DNA of 64,000 nt from Rhodanobacter sp. DHG33 (lineage in GTDB: Bacteria; Pseudomonadota; Gammaproteobacteria; Xanthomonadales; Rhodanobacteraceae). This document shows positions 35,698 to 44,526 of the stretch, one piece after another (position 1 is the stretch's first letter; each line of letters opens with the position of its first letter). A program made the position numbers and the translations under genes. Where the stretch lies: assembly GCF_014843005.1 (NCBI RefSeq), contig NZ_JACYXM010000002.1, forward strand, positions 310,001-374,000, given 5' to 3'. The notes beneath the pieces are model-generated. The model searched no databases. It saw nothing but the letters and a program-made list of their open reading frames with translations, and was not told the DNA's origin.

Positions 35698-35740
35698 TCG
35701 CGCCAGCGGTTCCTTCGCGGAATCCGCCTGAAGCATCGAA

Positions 35741-35768
35741 CGAAACGGCGCGGCGACGCGCCGTTTCG
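35741..35768. terminator. Hairpin after rpmF (terminator-like, no T tract)
   Basis: A 12-bp stem CGAAACGGCGCG (35741-35752) pairs with 35757-35768 around a GCGA loop. The following bases are CGTTGC, so termination would be weak; it may instead set the ratio between rpmF and fabH transcripts. Confidence 0.45.
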
Positions 35769-35857
35769 CGTTGCAGGGTTTCGAGTGGATGTCCTGACGG
35801 TTGCGCATGCGCCGCGCAGGGCGTTCAATTCATGGTTTGCGTCCCACGGAAAACGGA

Positions 35858-36832
35858 ATGGCCCCGATCTACTCCCGCATCATCGCCACCGGCAGCGCCC
35901 TGCCTGAGCGCGCCGTCAGCAACGCCGATCTGGAGAAGATCGTCGACACCAGCGACGAATGGATTCGCAGCCGCACCGGCATCCGCCAGCGCCACATCGC
36001 CGCCGACGGCGAGACCACGGGCGATCTGGCTTTCCTCGCCGCGCAGCGTGCGCTGGAAACGGCCGGCGTGAAGGCCGCCGAGATCGACCTGATCGTGGTG
36101 GGCACCACTACGCCCGACATCATCTTTCCGTCCACCGCCTGTCTAGTGCAGCAGCGCCTCGGCGCGAACGGCTGCGCGGCGTTCGACGTCAACGCCGCCT
36201 GCTCTGGCTTCATGTACGCGCTGGGTATCGCGGACAAGTTCATCAAGAGCGGCCAGACGAAGAAGGCGCTGGTGATCGGCGCCGAGACGCTGACCCGCAT
36301 GATCGACTGGAACGAGCGCGAGACCTGCGTGCTGTTCGGCGACGGCGCCGGCGCGGTGGTGCTCGAAGCCTCCAGCGAACCCGGCATCTACGCCACCTGC
36401 ATGCATGCCGATGGCGGCTACAAGGAACTGCTGTGGAATCCGGTCGGCGTGTCCGTCGGTTTCAAGGACGAGCCGAACCACGGCGTGCGCATCAAGATGG
36501 CTGGTCGCGAAGTGTTCAAGGTCGCGGTGAAGACGCTGGATTCGCTGGTCGGCGAGACGCTGGAAGCCGCCGGCATGCACGAGGCCGACATCGACTGGCT
36601 GATCCCGCACCAGGCCAACCTGCGCATCATCGAAGCCACCGCGAAGCGGCTGGAGATGCCGATGGACCGCGTGATCGTCACCGTCGACCAGCACGCCAAC
36701 ACCTCGTCCGGTTCGGTGCCGCTGGCGCTGGATTACGCCGTGCGTTCGGGCAAGGTGCAGCGCGGGCAGAACCTGCTGCTGGAAGCCTTCGGCGGCGGCT
36801 TCACCTGGGCTTCGGCGCTGCTGCGCTACTGA
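35858..36832 (+). CDS. fabH: Beta-ketoacyl-ACP synthase III
   Basis: FabH starts fatty-acid synthesis by condensing acetyl-CoA with malonyl-ACP. The 324-residue product has the catalytic triad Cys115 (NAACSGF), His251 (PHQANLRI) and Asn281 (HANTSSGS), the GFGGGF-like closing loop (FGGGFTWAS) and the opening YSRIIATGSALPERAVSN. ATG 35858 follows ACGGAA; an in-frame upstream ATG at 35801 adds a non-homologous leader. plsX, normally between rpmF and fabH, is absent here. Confidence 0.97.
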   Translation: MAPIYSRIIATGSALPERAVSNADLEKIVDTSDEWIRSRTGIRQRHIAADGETTGDLAFLAAQRALETAGVKAAEIDLIVVGTTTPDIIFPSTACLVQQRLGANGCAAFDVNAACSGFMYALGIADKFIKSGQTKKALVIGAETLTRMIDWNERETCVLFGDGAGAVVLEASSEPGIYATCMHADGGYKELLWNPVGVSVGFKDEPNHGVRIKMAGREVFKVAVKTLDSLVGETLEAAGMHEADIDWLIPHQANLRIIEATAKRLEMPMDRVIVTVDQHANTSSGSVPLALDYAVRSGKVQRGQNLLLEAFGGGFTWASALLRY

Positions 36833-36958
36833 TACCGGCGCTTTGCCATTTCACCGATGCCGCCCGCGAGGCGGCATCGGCCTTTCTGCGGTCGATACCG
36901 CTGCGCATGCCGGCCGATGCTGGCACCATGGCGGTTTCATTCGAGGGATGCCTTGTCC

Positions 36959-37900
36959 ATGAACGCTGCAACGCTTGCTTTCGTCTTCCCCGGCCAGGGC
37001 TCGCAATCGGTCGGCATGCTGGCCGAACTGGCCGCAGCGCATGACGAAGTGAAGGCGGCCTTCGACGAGGCCTCGCAAGGCGCAGCCACGGACCTGTGGG
37101 CGCTCAGCCAGCAGGGCCCGGAAGGCCAGCTCAACCGCACCGAGAACACACAGCCCGCGCTGCTCGCCGCCAGCGTGGCAGTGTGGCGCGTGTGGCGGAA
37201 GCTCGGCGGCGCGCAGCCGGCGCAGCTGTCCGGCCATAGCCTCGGCGAATACAGCGCGCTGGTCTGCGCGGGCGCCTTGTCGCTGCACGACGCGGCGGCG
37301 CTGGTGGCCGAACGCGGCCGCCTGATGCAGGCAGCGGTGCCGGCCGGCACGGGCGCGATGGCGGCCATTCTCGGCGGCGACGACGTGCAGATCGCACAGG
37401 TGTGCGAAGAGGTGGCGCAAGGCCAGGTGGTGGCGCCAGCCAACTACAACTCGCCGGGCCAGCTGGTGATCGCGGGCAATGCCGAAGCGGTGGATCGCGC
37501 ATTGGCGCGGCTCGCCGAGCTGGGCGTGAAGAAGGCGGTGAAGCTGGCCGTGTCGGTACCCTCGCACTGCATGCTGATGCGCGACGCGGCCGACCGGCTG
37601 GGCGAGCGCATGGCCGCAATTGCGTGGCAGCTGCCGGCGATCCCGGTAGTGCAGAACGCGGAAGCGAAGCGCTACGACACCATCGACGACATCCGCGGCG
37701 CGCTGCAGCGCCAGCTTTACCTGCCGGTACGCTGGACCGGATGCGTGCAGGCGCTGGCCGCCGGCGGCGCCACGCGCATCGCCGAATGCGGTCCGGGCAA
37801 GGTGCTGGCCGGCCTGGTCAAGCGCATCGACAAGGGTATCGAGGCACGTGCCATCGGTGCGCCGACCGACCTCGAAGCTGCCCTCACCGAGTGGTGCTGA
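36959..37900 (+). CDS. fabD: Malonyl-CoA:ACP transacylase
   Basis: FabD loads malonate onto ACP. The 313-residue product has FVFPGQGSQSVGM at the N-terminus, the nucleophile elbow GHSLGEYSAL (Ser94), a catalytic His in VPSHCMLM and PVVQNAEA near the C-terminus. Length agrees with E. coli FabD (309). ATG 36959 was chosen by homology. It lies 126 bp after fabH and is followed by a terminator-like hairpin before fabG. Confidence 0.97.
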   Translation: MNAATLAFVFPGQGSQSVGMLAELAAAHDEVKAAFDEASQGAATDLWALSQQGPEGQLNRTENTQPALLAASVAVWRVWRKLGGAQPAQLSGHSLGEYSALVCAGALSLHDAAALVAERGRLMQAAVPAGTGAMAAILGGDDVQIAQVCEEVAQGQVVAPANYNSPGQLVIAGNAEAVDRALARLAELGVKKAVKLAVSVPSHCMLMRDAADRLGERMAAIAWQLPAIPVVQNAEAKRYDTIDDIRGALQRQLYLPVRWTGCVQALAAGGATRIAECGPGKVLAGLVKRIDKGIEARAIGAPTDLEAALTEWC

Positions 37901-37923
37901 CAGCGCGGGTTTTATTGAAGAGT

Positions 37924-37946
37924 GCAGCCATGGATGGCTGCTTTTT
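37924..37946 (+). terminator. Intrinsic terminator/attenuator after fabD
   Basis: A 7-bp GC-rich stem (37924-37930 with 37935-37941) with TGGA loop is followed directly by five T. It lies 24 bp after the fabD stop and 110 bp before fabG, so it could partly uncouple fabG-acpP expression from fabH-fabD. Confidence 0.65.
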
Positions 37947-38030
37947 GACTCTCGCGCTCATGGATGAGCGCACCGGCAAACATGCAGCCAGGACGGTTAC
38001 TTCCTGATTCCCGCGGTCTTGCAAGACCGC
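37924..38030. repeat. Three 18-nt hairpins between fabD and fabG
   Basis: GCAGCCATGGATGGCTGC (37924-37941), GCGCTCATGGATGAGCGC (37954-37971) and GCGGTCTTGCAAGACCGC (38013-38030) each have a 7-bp stem and 4-nt centre; the first two share the CATGGATG core. The first is followed by TTTTT (37942-37946) and can act as an intrinsic terminator or attenuator for fabD. A similar unit lies at 61708-61725. Confidence 0.7.
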
Positions 38031-38056
38031 ACCAACCGACATCACGAGAACACGAC

Positions 38057-38800
38057 ATGACCTCATCACTGCAAGGCGAAATCGCGCTGGTCACCGGCGC
38101 CAGCCGCGGCATCGGCGCGGCGATCGCGGACGAGCTGGCGGCCATGGGCGCCACCGTGATCGGCACGGCCACCAGCGAAGGCGGCGCGGCCGCCATCGGC
38201 GAGCGGCTGGCCGCGCGCGGCGGCCATGGCCGTGTGCTGGACGTGGCCGACACCGCCGCGGTGGAAGCGCTGATCGACGGCATCGGCAAGGAATTCGGCG
38301 CCGTGAGCATCCTGGTCAACAACGCGGGCATCACCCGCGACCAGCTGCTCATGCGCATGCCCGAGGCGGACTGGCAGGCCATCCTCGACACCAACCTCAG
38401 CTCGGTGTTCCGCACCAGCAAGGCGGTGATGCGCGGCATGATGAAGGCGCGCAAGGGCCGCATCATCTCGATCGCCTCGGTGATCGGGCTCACCGGCAAC
38501 CCCGGCCAGTCCAACTACGCGGCGGCCAAGGCCGGCATCATCGCGTTCTCCAAGTCGCTGGCGCGCGAGATCGGTTCGCGCGGCATCACCGTGAACGTGG
38601 TGGCGCCGGGCTTCATCGACACCGACATGACGCGCGCGCTGCCGGAATCGGCGAAGGAAGGCCTGCTGAACCAGATCGCGCTGGGCCGGCTGGGCGAGGC
38701 CAGCGACATCGCCAAGGCGGTGGGCTTCCTGGCGTCGCCCGCCGCGGCCTACATCACCGGCGAAACGCTGCACGTCAACGGTGGCATGTACATGCCCTGA
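38057..38800 (+). CDS. fabG: 3-oxoacyl-ACP reductase
   Basis: FabG reduces beta-ketoacyl-ACP with NADPH. The 247-residue SDR protein has the cofactor motif [21 protein letters not shown], and the catalytic Ser141, Tyr154 and Lys158 ([20 protein letters not shown]), ending [13 protein letters not shown]. Length and order (fabD-fabG-acpP) agree with the classic cluster. ATG 38057 lies directly before the conserved N-terminus. Confidence 0.97.
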   Translation: MTSSLQGEIALVTGASRGIGAAIADELAAMGATVIGTATSEGGAAAIGERLAARGGHGRVLDVADTAAVEALIDGIGKEFGAVSILVNNAGITRDQLLMRMPEADWQAILDTNLSSVFRTSKAVMRGMMKARKGRIISIASVIGLTGNPGQSNYAAAKAGIIAFSKSLAREIGSRGITVNVVAPGFIDTDMTRALPESAKEGLLNQIALGRLGEASDIAKAVGFLASPAAAYITGETLHVNGGMYMP

Positions 38801-38963
38801 GCACCCCGCGCGGCAGTTTCAAACGGTGCCGATTCCATACGGCAACGCATGCCAAAACTGTCGCTTCAGACCAAGTTTTCGGCGACAATCGCGTTTTCGC
38901 ATCGGCCGCGAGGCCGGCATCGCAACATCGGCGGGATGCATGGCGGCCTCGCGGCTTAGCCAC

Positions 38964-38969
38964 TACAAT
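38964..38969 (+). promoter_or_regulatory. Candidate -10 element before acpP
   Basis: TACAAT at 38964-38969 lies 58 bases before the acpP ATG, in a 227-bp gap. The -35 position has no good match. acpP is highly expressed and often has its own promoter inside fab clusters. Confidence 0.35.
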
Positions 38970-39027
38970 CCGCCGGTCTTTGCCGGCCGCAAGCCGGCGC
39001 ACAACATATTCCCCGTGGGAGATTGCA

Positions 39028-39267
39028 ATGAGCACCATCGAAGAGCGCGTCAAGAAGATCGTCGTCGAGCAGCTGGGCGTGAAGGAAGATGAAGTCACGG
39101 CGAACGCTTCGTTCGTGGACGATCTGGGCGCCGATTCGCTCGACACCGTCGAGCTGGTGATGGCGCTGGAAGAAGAGTTCGAAACCGAGATTCCGGACGA
39201 AGACGCCGAGAAGATCACCACCGTGCAGCAGGCCGTGGATTACATCAAGGCCCACTCCAAGGATTGA
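39028..39267 (+). CDS. acpP: Acyl carrier protein
   Basis: The 79-residue acidic protein carries the phosphopantetheine attachment site Ser37 in [15 protein letters not shown], and has the typical [21 protein letters not shown] start. It shuttles acyl chains between Fab enzymes. GGGAGA lies eight bases before ATG 39028. It sits between fabG and fabF, the standard order, with a terminator hairpin before fabF. Confidence 0.98.
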   Translation: MSTIEERVKKIVVEQLGVKEDEVTANASFVDDLGADSLDTVELVMALEEEFETEIPDEDAEKITTVQQAVDYIKAHSKD

Positions 39268-39321
39268 TCGAGCGATGCAGGCGGGCGCAATGCGCCATTG
39301 CTTCGCAAGCGGTACCGGAAG

Positions 39322-39347
39322 CTGCGCCGACACGGCGCAGTTTTCGT
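39322..39347 (+). terminator. Intrinsic terminator after acpP
   Basis: CTGCGCC (39322-39328) pairs with GGCGCAG (39334-39340) around GACAC, followed by TTTTCGTTT. It lies 55 bp after acpP and would reduce readthrough into fabF, in keeping with higher acpP expression. Confidence 0.75.
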
Positions 39348-39456
39348 TTCTGCAATCCGTAACGTCCGATCCCGTATGGTGCGCCATCGCCACGGGCATT
39401 CGCGAACGAAGGGCGGCGGCCACGGGCCGGCTCCCCGCAACACGAAGGAAAAGAGC

Positions 39457-40695
39457 ATGAGCAAGCGACGCGTGGTAGTGACCGGCATGGGCATCATCTC
39501 GCCGGTCGGCAACGACCTGTCCACGGCATGGGACAACATCCTCAAGGGCGCCAGCGGCATCGGTCCGGTGACCCATTTCGATGCGACCACCTATGCCACG
39601 CGCATCGCCGGCCAGGTGAAGGATTTCGATCCGGCGCAGTGGATCGCGCCGAAAGAGATCAAGAAGATGGATCCCTTCATCCACTACGGCATCGCCGCGG
39701 GCACGCAGGCGCTGAAGGATTCCGGGCTGGAAGTGACGGAAGCCAACGCGCCGCGCATCGGCGTGGCGGTGGCGGCCGGCATCGGCGGCCTGCACACCAT
39801 CGAGCACACCTCGATCGAGCTGCACGAGAAGGGGCCGCGCCGCGTGTCGCCGTTCTTCGTGCCCTCGTCGATCATCAACATGGTGTCCGGGCACCTGTCG
39901 ATCATGTACGGCCTGAAGGGTCCGAACATCGCCTGCGTCACCGCCTGCACCACCGGCACGCACAACATCGGCCTGGCCGCGCGCATGATCCAGTACGGCG
40001 ATGCCGACGTGATGATTGCCGGCGGCGCCGAGTTCGCCACCACCGGCACCGCGATGGCGGGCTTCTGCTCGGCCAAGGCCATGTCCACCCGCAACGACGA
40101 GCCGACCAAGGCCAGCCGTCCGTGGGACAAGGACCGCGACGGCTTCGTGTTGTCCGACGGCGCCGGCGTGCTGGTGCTGGAGGAATACGAACACGCCAAG
40201 GCCCGCGGCGCGAAGATCTACGCCGAGCTCGTGGGCTTCGGCATGAGCGGCGACGCGTTCCACATCACCGCCCCCAGCGAGGGCGGCGAGGGTGCGGCGC
40301 GCAGCATGGAATCCGCGCTGAAGGACGCCGGCCTCAATACGACCGACGTGCAGTACGTCAACGCGCACGGCACCTCGACGCCGCTGGGCGACCTGGGCGA
40401 AGTGCTGGCCGCCAAGCGCGTGTTCGGCGACTACGCCTACAAGCTCGCCATGAGCTCGACCAAATCGGCGACCGGCCATCTGCTGGGTGCCGCCGGCGGC
40501 GTGGAGGCGATCTTCACCATCCTCGCGCTGCGCGACCAGGTGCTGCCGCCCACCATCAACCTCGACGAGCCGAGCGAAGGCTGCGACCTCGACTTCGTGC
40601 CGCACACCGCGCGCGAAACGAAGCTGGACGTGGCGATCTCCAACTCCTTCGGCTTCGGCGGCACCAACGGCACGCTGGCGTTCCGTCGCATCTGA
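39457..40695 (+). CDS. fabF: Beta-ketoacyl-ACP synthase II
   Basis: FabF elongates acyl-ACPs and controls the temperature-sensitive elongation of palmitoleate in E. coli. The 412-residue product has the nucleophile Cys164 ([14 protein letters not shown]), the two His of the active site ([11 protein letters not shown] and [13 protein letters not shown]) and the closing [16 protein letters not shown]. Start ATG 39457 with AAGGAAAAGAGC upstream gives [13 protein letters not shown]. It abuts pabB with one base between stop and start. Confidence 0.97.
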   Translation: MSKRRVVVTGMGIISPVGNDLSTAWDNILKGASGIGPVTHFDATTYATRIAGQVKDFDPAQWIAPKEIKKMDPFIHYGIAAGTQALKDSGLEVTEANAPRIGVAVAAGIGGLHTIEHTSIELHEKGPRRVSPFFVPSSIINMVSGHLSIMYGLKGPNIACVTACTTGTHNIGLAARMIQYGDADVMIAGGAEFATTGTAMAGFCSAKAMSTRNDEPTKASRPWDKDRDGFVLSDGAGVLVLEEYEHAKARGAKIYAELVGFGMSGDAFHITAPSEGGEGAARSMESALKDAGLNTTDVQYVNAHGTSTPLGDLGEVLAAKRVFGDYAYKLAMSSTKSATGHLLGAAGGVEAIFTILALRDQVLPPTINLDEPSEGCDLDFVPHTARETKLDVAISNSFGFGGTNGTLAFRRI

Positions 40696-40696
40696 C

Positions 40697-42046
40697 GTGA
40701 CGCATCGTCGCACTTTGCACGGCCGGCGCGACCTGCTCGCGCCGGCCGCTGCATTTCCGCAGCGCTATCCCTGCCTGCTCGAAAGCGTGCTGCACGGCAC
40801 GCCGCAGGCGCGCTACGACATCCTGTTCGCGTTTCCGCAGGGCAGCTTTACGCTGGCTGCCGACGGCGTCGTGCGCGATGCTTCCGGCGGTGCGGTGGGC
40901 GCGCGCTTCCTCGACGCACTGGATGCCGCCTGGCAGGCCGGGCGCCTGCCGCGCGAAGAGGATGGCCTGCCGTTCCACGGCGGCTGGGCGCTGCTGCTCG
41001 GCTACGAGCTGGCCGGCGAGATCGAGCCGAAACTGCGCCTGCGCACCGACGCCGTGCTGCCGGTGGCGCTGGCCTTGCGCTGCCCAGCCGCCGTCATCGT
41101 CGACCATGCGCGTGGTTGCACCGTGCTGGTGGCCGAGGCCGGCAGCGAGCACCTGCTCGATGCGCTGGAGGCCGATCTGGCAACGGCGCCCGCGACATCC
41201 GCGCCGCTGTTGCCTTCGCCGGCGCGACTGGCCGAGGACAAGCCAGAGCTTTTCCTCGACGGCGTGGCGCGCATCCATGAGCACCTTTCCGCTGGCGACA
41301 TCTTCCAGGTGAACCTGTCGCGTGCATGGCGGGCGCATTACGCCGAGCCGCCGACGCCGGCGGCGCTGCATCTGGCTTTGCGCCGCGCCAACCCCGCGCC
41401 GTTCGCGGGCCTGCTGCAGCAGCCGGGCTGGGCGATCGCCAGCTCCTCGCCCGAGCGGCTGGTGGAAGTGCGCAACGGCATCGCGCAGACGCGCCCCATC
41501 GCCGGTACCCGCCCGCGCACGGCCGGCGACGACGACGCGGCGCGCATCCGCGAACTCGCCGCGCATCCCAAGGAGCGCGCCGAGCACGTGATGCTGATCG
41601 ACCTCGAGCGCAACGATCTCGGCCGCGTCTGCGTGCCCGGCACGGTCGAGGTGGACGAACTGATGACGGTGGAGAGCTACGCCCACGTGCACCACATCGT
41701 CTCCAACGTGCGCGGACGCCTGCGCGCAGGCGTGACGCCGGGTCAGGCGATCGCCGCGGTGTTCCCCGGCGGCACCATCACCGGCTGCCCCAAGGTGCGC
41801 TGCATGGAGATCATCTCCGCGCTGGAGGATGCGCCGCGCGGCGCCTACACCGGCGCATTGGGCTATCTCGACCGCAATGGCGATCTCGACCTCAACATCC
41901 TGATCCGCACGCTGACCCTGGCTGGCGATACGGTGAGCCTGCGCGCCGGCGCCGGCATCGTGGCCGACTCGGTGGCGGAAAAGGAACTCGACGAAACCCG
42001 CGCCAAGGCCCGCGGCCTGTTGCGCGCGCTGGGCGCAGACGCATGA
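40697..42046 (+). CDS. pabB: Aminodeoxychorismate synthase component I
   Basis: PabB converts chorismate and ammonia to 4-amino-4-deoxychorismate for folate. The 449-residue product shows DIFQVNLSRAW, SSSPERLVEV, DLERNDLGRVC, the chorismate-binding PGGTITGCPKVRCMEII and GAGIVADS. The active-site stretch reads PIAGTRPR, with Ala where the E. coli enzyme has Lys (PIKGT), a feature otherwise of anthranilate synthase. Adjacent pabC makes the PabB role far more likely than TrpE. The start is GTG 40697, one base after the fabF stop. Confidence 0.92.
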   Translation: MTHRRTLHGRRDLLAPAAAFPQRYPCLLESVLHGTPQARYDILFAFPQGSFTLAADGVVRDASGGAVGARFLDALDAAWQAGRLPREEDGLPFHGGWALLLGYELAGEIEPKLRLRTDAVLPVALALRCPAAVIVDHARGCTVLVAEAGSEHLLDALEADLATAPATSAPLLPSPARLAEDKPELFLDGVARIHEHLSAGDIFQVNLSRAWRAHYAEPPTPAALHLALRRANPAPFAGLLQQPGWAIASSSPERLVEVRNGIAQTRPIAGTRPRTAGDDDAARIRELAAHPKERAEHVMLIDLERNDLGRVCVPGTVEVDELMTVESYAHVHHIVSNVRGRLRAGVTPGQAIAAVFPGGTITGCPKVRCMEIISALEDAPRGAYTGALGYLDRNGDLDLNILIRTLTLAGDTVSLRAGAGIVADSVAEKELDETRAKARGLLRALGADA

Positions 42047-42858
42047 TGCTGGTCGATGGCCAGCCGCAGGGCAGGGTCGACGCGCTGGACCGCGGCCTGC
42101 TCTATGGCGACGGACTGTTCGAGACCATCCGCTTCGTCGACGGCATGGCGCCGCTGTGGCCACGCCACATGCAGCGGCTGGCGGAGAGTTGCGAACGGCT
42201 GCGCCTTCCAGCGCCTGACGCCGGATTGTTGTGGCGCGAGGCGCAGTCGACGGTGCAGGGCCTGGCGGATGCCGTGCTGCGCATCACGCTCACGCGCGGT
42301 GTCGGCGCGCGCGGCTACGCGATGCCCGGGGCACCGCATGTCACCCGCATCGTGGCCGCGTTTGCCATGCCGGAGGTGGCGACGGCAGCGTACCGCGACG
42401 GTGTGCGCCTGCACCTGTGCGAAACGCGTCTCGCCGAGCAGCCCCTGCTTGCCGGCATCAAACACCTCAACCGGCTGGAGCAGGTGCTGGCGCGCGCCGA
42501 GTGGAACGATCCGGCGATCGCCGAGGGGGTGGTGTGCGACCTGCACGGCCACGCGATCTCGGCCACCGCTGCCAATCTGTTCGCAGTGATCGATGGCGTG
42601 CCCGTGACGCCGCGCGTGAATCGCTGCGGCGTGGCCGGCGTGCTGCGCGCCGAACTGCTGGCCGTCATGCCGCAGGCGCAAGTGCGCGATCTGCTGCTGA
42701 CCGAGTGCCTGGCGGCCGGCGAACTCTTCCTAAGCTCCAGCGTTCGCGGCATCCTGCCCGTTCAGGCCGTGGGCGATAGGGTGTTTACTCCCGGCCCGGT
42801 GGCTCGCGCGATGCAGGTGCATTGGCGTGGGCTTGGCTTCACTAGGGAACAGGCATGA
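42043..42858 (+). CDS. pabC: Aminodeoxychorismate lyase
   Basis: PabC is a PLP enzyme releasing pyruvate to give p-aminobenzoate. The 271-residue fold IV aminotransferase-like protein has DRGLLYGDGLFETIRF at the N-terminus, the PLP lysine in LLAGIKHLNRLEQVLAR and the AISATAANLFAV loop. ATG 42043 overlaps the pabB stop (ATGA), and its own stop overlaps mltG, so pabB-pabC-mltG are translationally coupled. Confidence 0.95.
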   Translation: MMLVDGQPQGRVDALDRGLLYGDGLFETIRFVDGMAPLWPRHMQRLAESCERLRLPAPDAGLLWREAQSTVQGLADAVLRITLTRGVGARGYAMPGAPHVTRIVAAFAMPEVATAAYRDGVRLHLCETRLAEQPLLAGIKHLNRLEQVLARAEWNDPAIAEGVVCDLHGHAISATAANLFAVIDGVPVTPRVNRCGVAGVLRAELLAVMPQAQVRDLLLTECLAAGELFLSSSVRGILPVQAVGDRVFTPGPVARAMQVHWRGLGFTREQA

Positions 42859-43898
42859 CTGGCAAGACCTCACGCGGACGCGTTTTCTGGCGCAATACGA
42901 TCCTGGTGCTGCTGCTGGCGCTGATGGGCGCTGCAGTGTGGGGCTGGCTCGATTTCAGCCGCTTCGGCGATGCGCCGTTGCGCGTCCAGGCGCAGGGCGA
43001 AAGCATCGACATCGGCCGCGGCAGCAGCTTCAAGGAAATCGTCAAGCAGTTGCGCGAGCAGCATCTCAGCAGCGCCTCGCCGCTCTACTGGCGCCTGCTG
43101 GCGGTGCAGATGCACGCCGCGGGCAAGCTGCATGCGGGCGAGTACGCCACGCCTGTCGGCATCACGCCGCGCCAACTGCTCGGCAACATGGTCGCGGGCA
43201 AGGTGCTGCAGCGCAATTTCACCATCGTCGACGGCTGGACTTTCCGCGACGTGCGGGCGGCCCTGGCCAAGGCGGAGAAGCTCAGGCACGACACCGTCGG
43301 CCTCGACGATGCCGCGATCATGCAGAAGATCGGCGCGACGGGCGAACAGCCGGAAGGGCGCTTCCTGCCGGAAAGCTACGCCTACGTGAAGGGCGACAGC
43401 GATCTCGACATCCTCAAGCGTGCTCACGCGGCGATGGCGAAGACGCTGGGCGAGCTGTGGCCGGGGCGCGACAAGGATCTGCCGCTGGCCACGCCGTACG
43501 ACGCGCTGATCCTCGCCTCCATCGTGGAGAAGGAAACCGGCCGCGCCGACGAGCGCGCGAAGATCGCCGGCGTGTTCGTGCGCCGCCTGCAGAACCACAT
43601 GCTGCTGCAGACCGACCCCACCGTGATCTACGGCATGGGCGACAGCTACCAGGGCAAGATCCACAAGGTCGATCTCACGACCGATACGCCCTACAACACC
43701 TATACCAGGCCGGGCCTGCCGCCCACGCCCATTGCCATGCCGGGCAAACCGGCGATCATGGCGGCGCTGCATCCGGAACCCGGCACTGCGCTGTATTTCG
43801 TGGCGCGCGGCGACGGGACGCACATCTTTGCCGACACTCTCGATCAGCAGAACCACAACGTGGCCTGCTACCAGCTGAAGCATTGCAGCAATGACTGA
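42855..43898 (+). CDS. mltG: Endolytic murein transglycosylase
   Basis: MltG cuts nascent glycan strands and sets their length. The 347-residue product has one N-terminal membrane helix (about 14-32), a LysM-like region (about 45-105) and the YceG catalytic domain with the Glu in ASIVEKETGRADER and VFVRRLQNHMLLQTDPTVIYG, YNTYTRPGLPPTPIAMPG near the end. Length matches E. coli YceG (340). ATG 42855 overlaps the pabC stop. Confidence 0.96.
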   Translation: MTGKTSRGRVFWRNTILVLLLALMGAAVWGWLDFSRFGDAPLRVQAQGESIDIGRGSSFKEIVKQLREQHLSSASPLYWRLLAVQMHAAGKLHAGEYATPVGITPRQLLGNMVAGKVLQRNFTIVDGWTFRDVRAALAKAEKLRHDTVGLDDAAIMQKIGATGEQPEGRFLPESYAYVKGDSDLDILKRAHAAMAKTLGELWPGRDKDLPLATPYDALILASIVEKETGRADERAKIAGVFVRRLQNHMLLQTDPTVIYGMGDSYQGKIHKVDLTTDTPYNTYTRPGLPPTPIAMPGKPAIMAALHPEPGTALYFVARGDGTHIFADTLDQQNHNVACYQLKHCSND

Positions 43899-44526
43899 GC
43901 GCGGCCGATTCATCACGCTGGAAGGCGGCGAAGGCGCGGGCAAGAGCACCTTGCTGGCGGGCCTGCGCGCGCACCTGGAAAGCCGCGGCGTCGATCTGCT
44001 GCTGGCGCGCGAACCCGGCGGAACCGCGTTGGGCGAGTTGGTGCGCAGCATCCTGCTCGATCCGTCGCAGCGCGCGATGTGCGCGGAGAGCGAGCTGCTG
44101 CTGATGTTCGCCTCGCGCGCGCAGTTGGTGCGCGAAACGCTGGCGCCTGCGCTGGCGGCAGGCCGCTGGGTGCTGTGCGACCGCTACGTGGACGCCAGCT
44201 ACGCCTACCAGGGCGGTGGCCGTGGCCAGCCGGTCGAGCGCATCGCCGCGCTGGAGCAGTGGGCCTGCGCCGGGCTGAAATCCGACCTCACCCTGCTGCT
44301 CGATCTGCCGGTGGCGGACGGTCGCGCCCGGGCCGCCGGCCGCGGCGAGGCGGATCGCATCGAGGTCGAGGCCGACGGCTTCTTCGAGCGCGTGCGCGCC
44401 GCGTATCGCGCGCGCGCCGCGGCCGAGCCGCAGCGCTTCCGCGTGATCGACGCCGGCCAGCCGCCCGAAGCGGTGCTGCGCGATGCCGTGGCCGCCACCG
44501 CACATCTGTTCGGAGCGAAGGCATGA
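43891..44526 (+). CDS. tmk: Thymidylate kinase
   Basis: Tmk phosphorylates dTMP to dTDP. The 211-residue product has the P-loop LEGGEGAGKST (residues about 10-20), the substrate motif REPGGTALGELVR, and DRYVDASYAYQGGGRG. The lid region (RAAGRGEADRIEVE) has the arginines of the type II bacterial enzyme. It overlaps mltG by eight bases and holB by four. Confidence 0.97.
   Translation: MTERGRFITLEGGEGAGKSTLLAGLRAHLESRGVDLLLAREPGGTALGELVRSILLDPSQRAMCAESELLLMFASRAQLVRETLAPALAAGRWVLCDRYVDASYAYQGGGRGQPVERIAALEQWACAGLKSDLTLLLDLPVADGRARAAGRGEADRIEVEADGFFERVRAAYRARAAAEPQRFRVIDAGQPPEAVLRDAVAATAHLFGAKA

Noticed and set aside
37924-38030. CRISPR-like array in the fabD-fabG gap
   Set aside because: The units are self-complementary hairpins of differing sequence with unequal spacing, and no cas genes are present.
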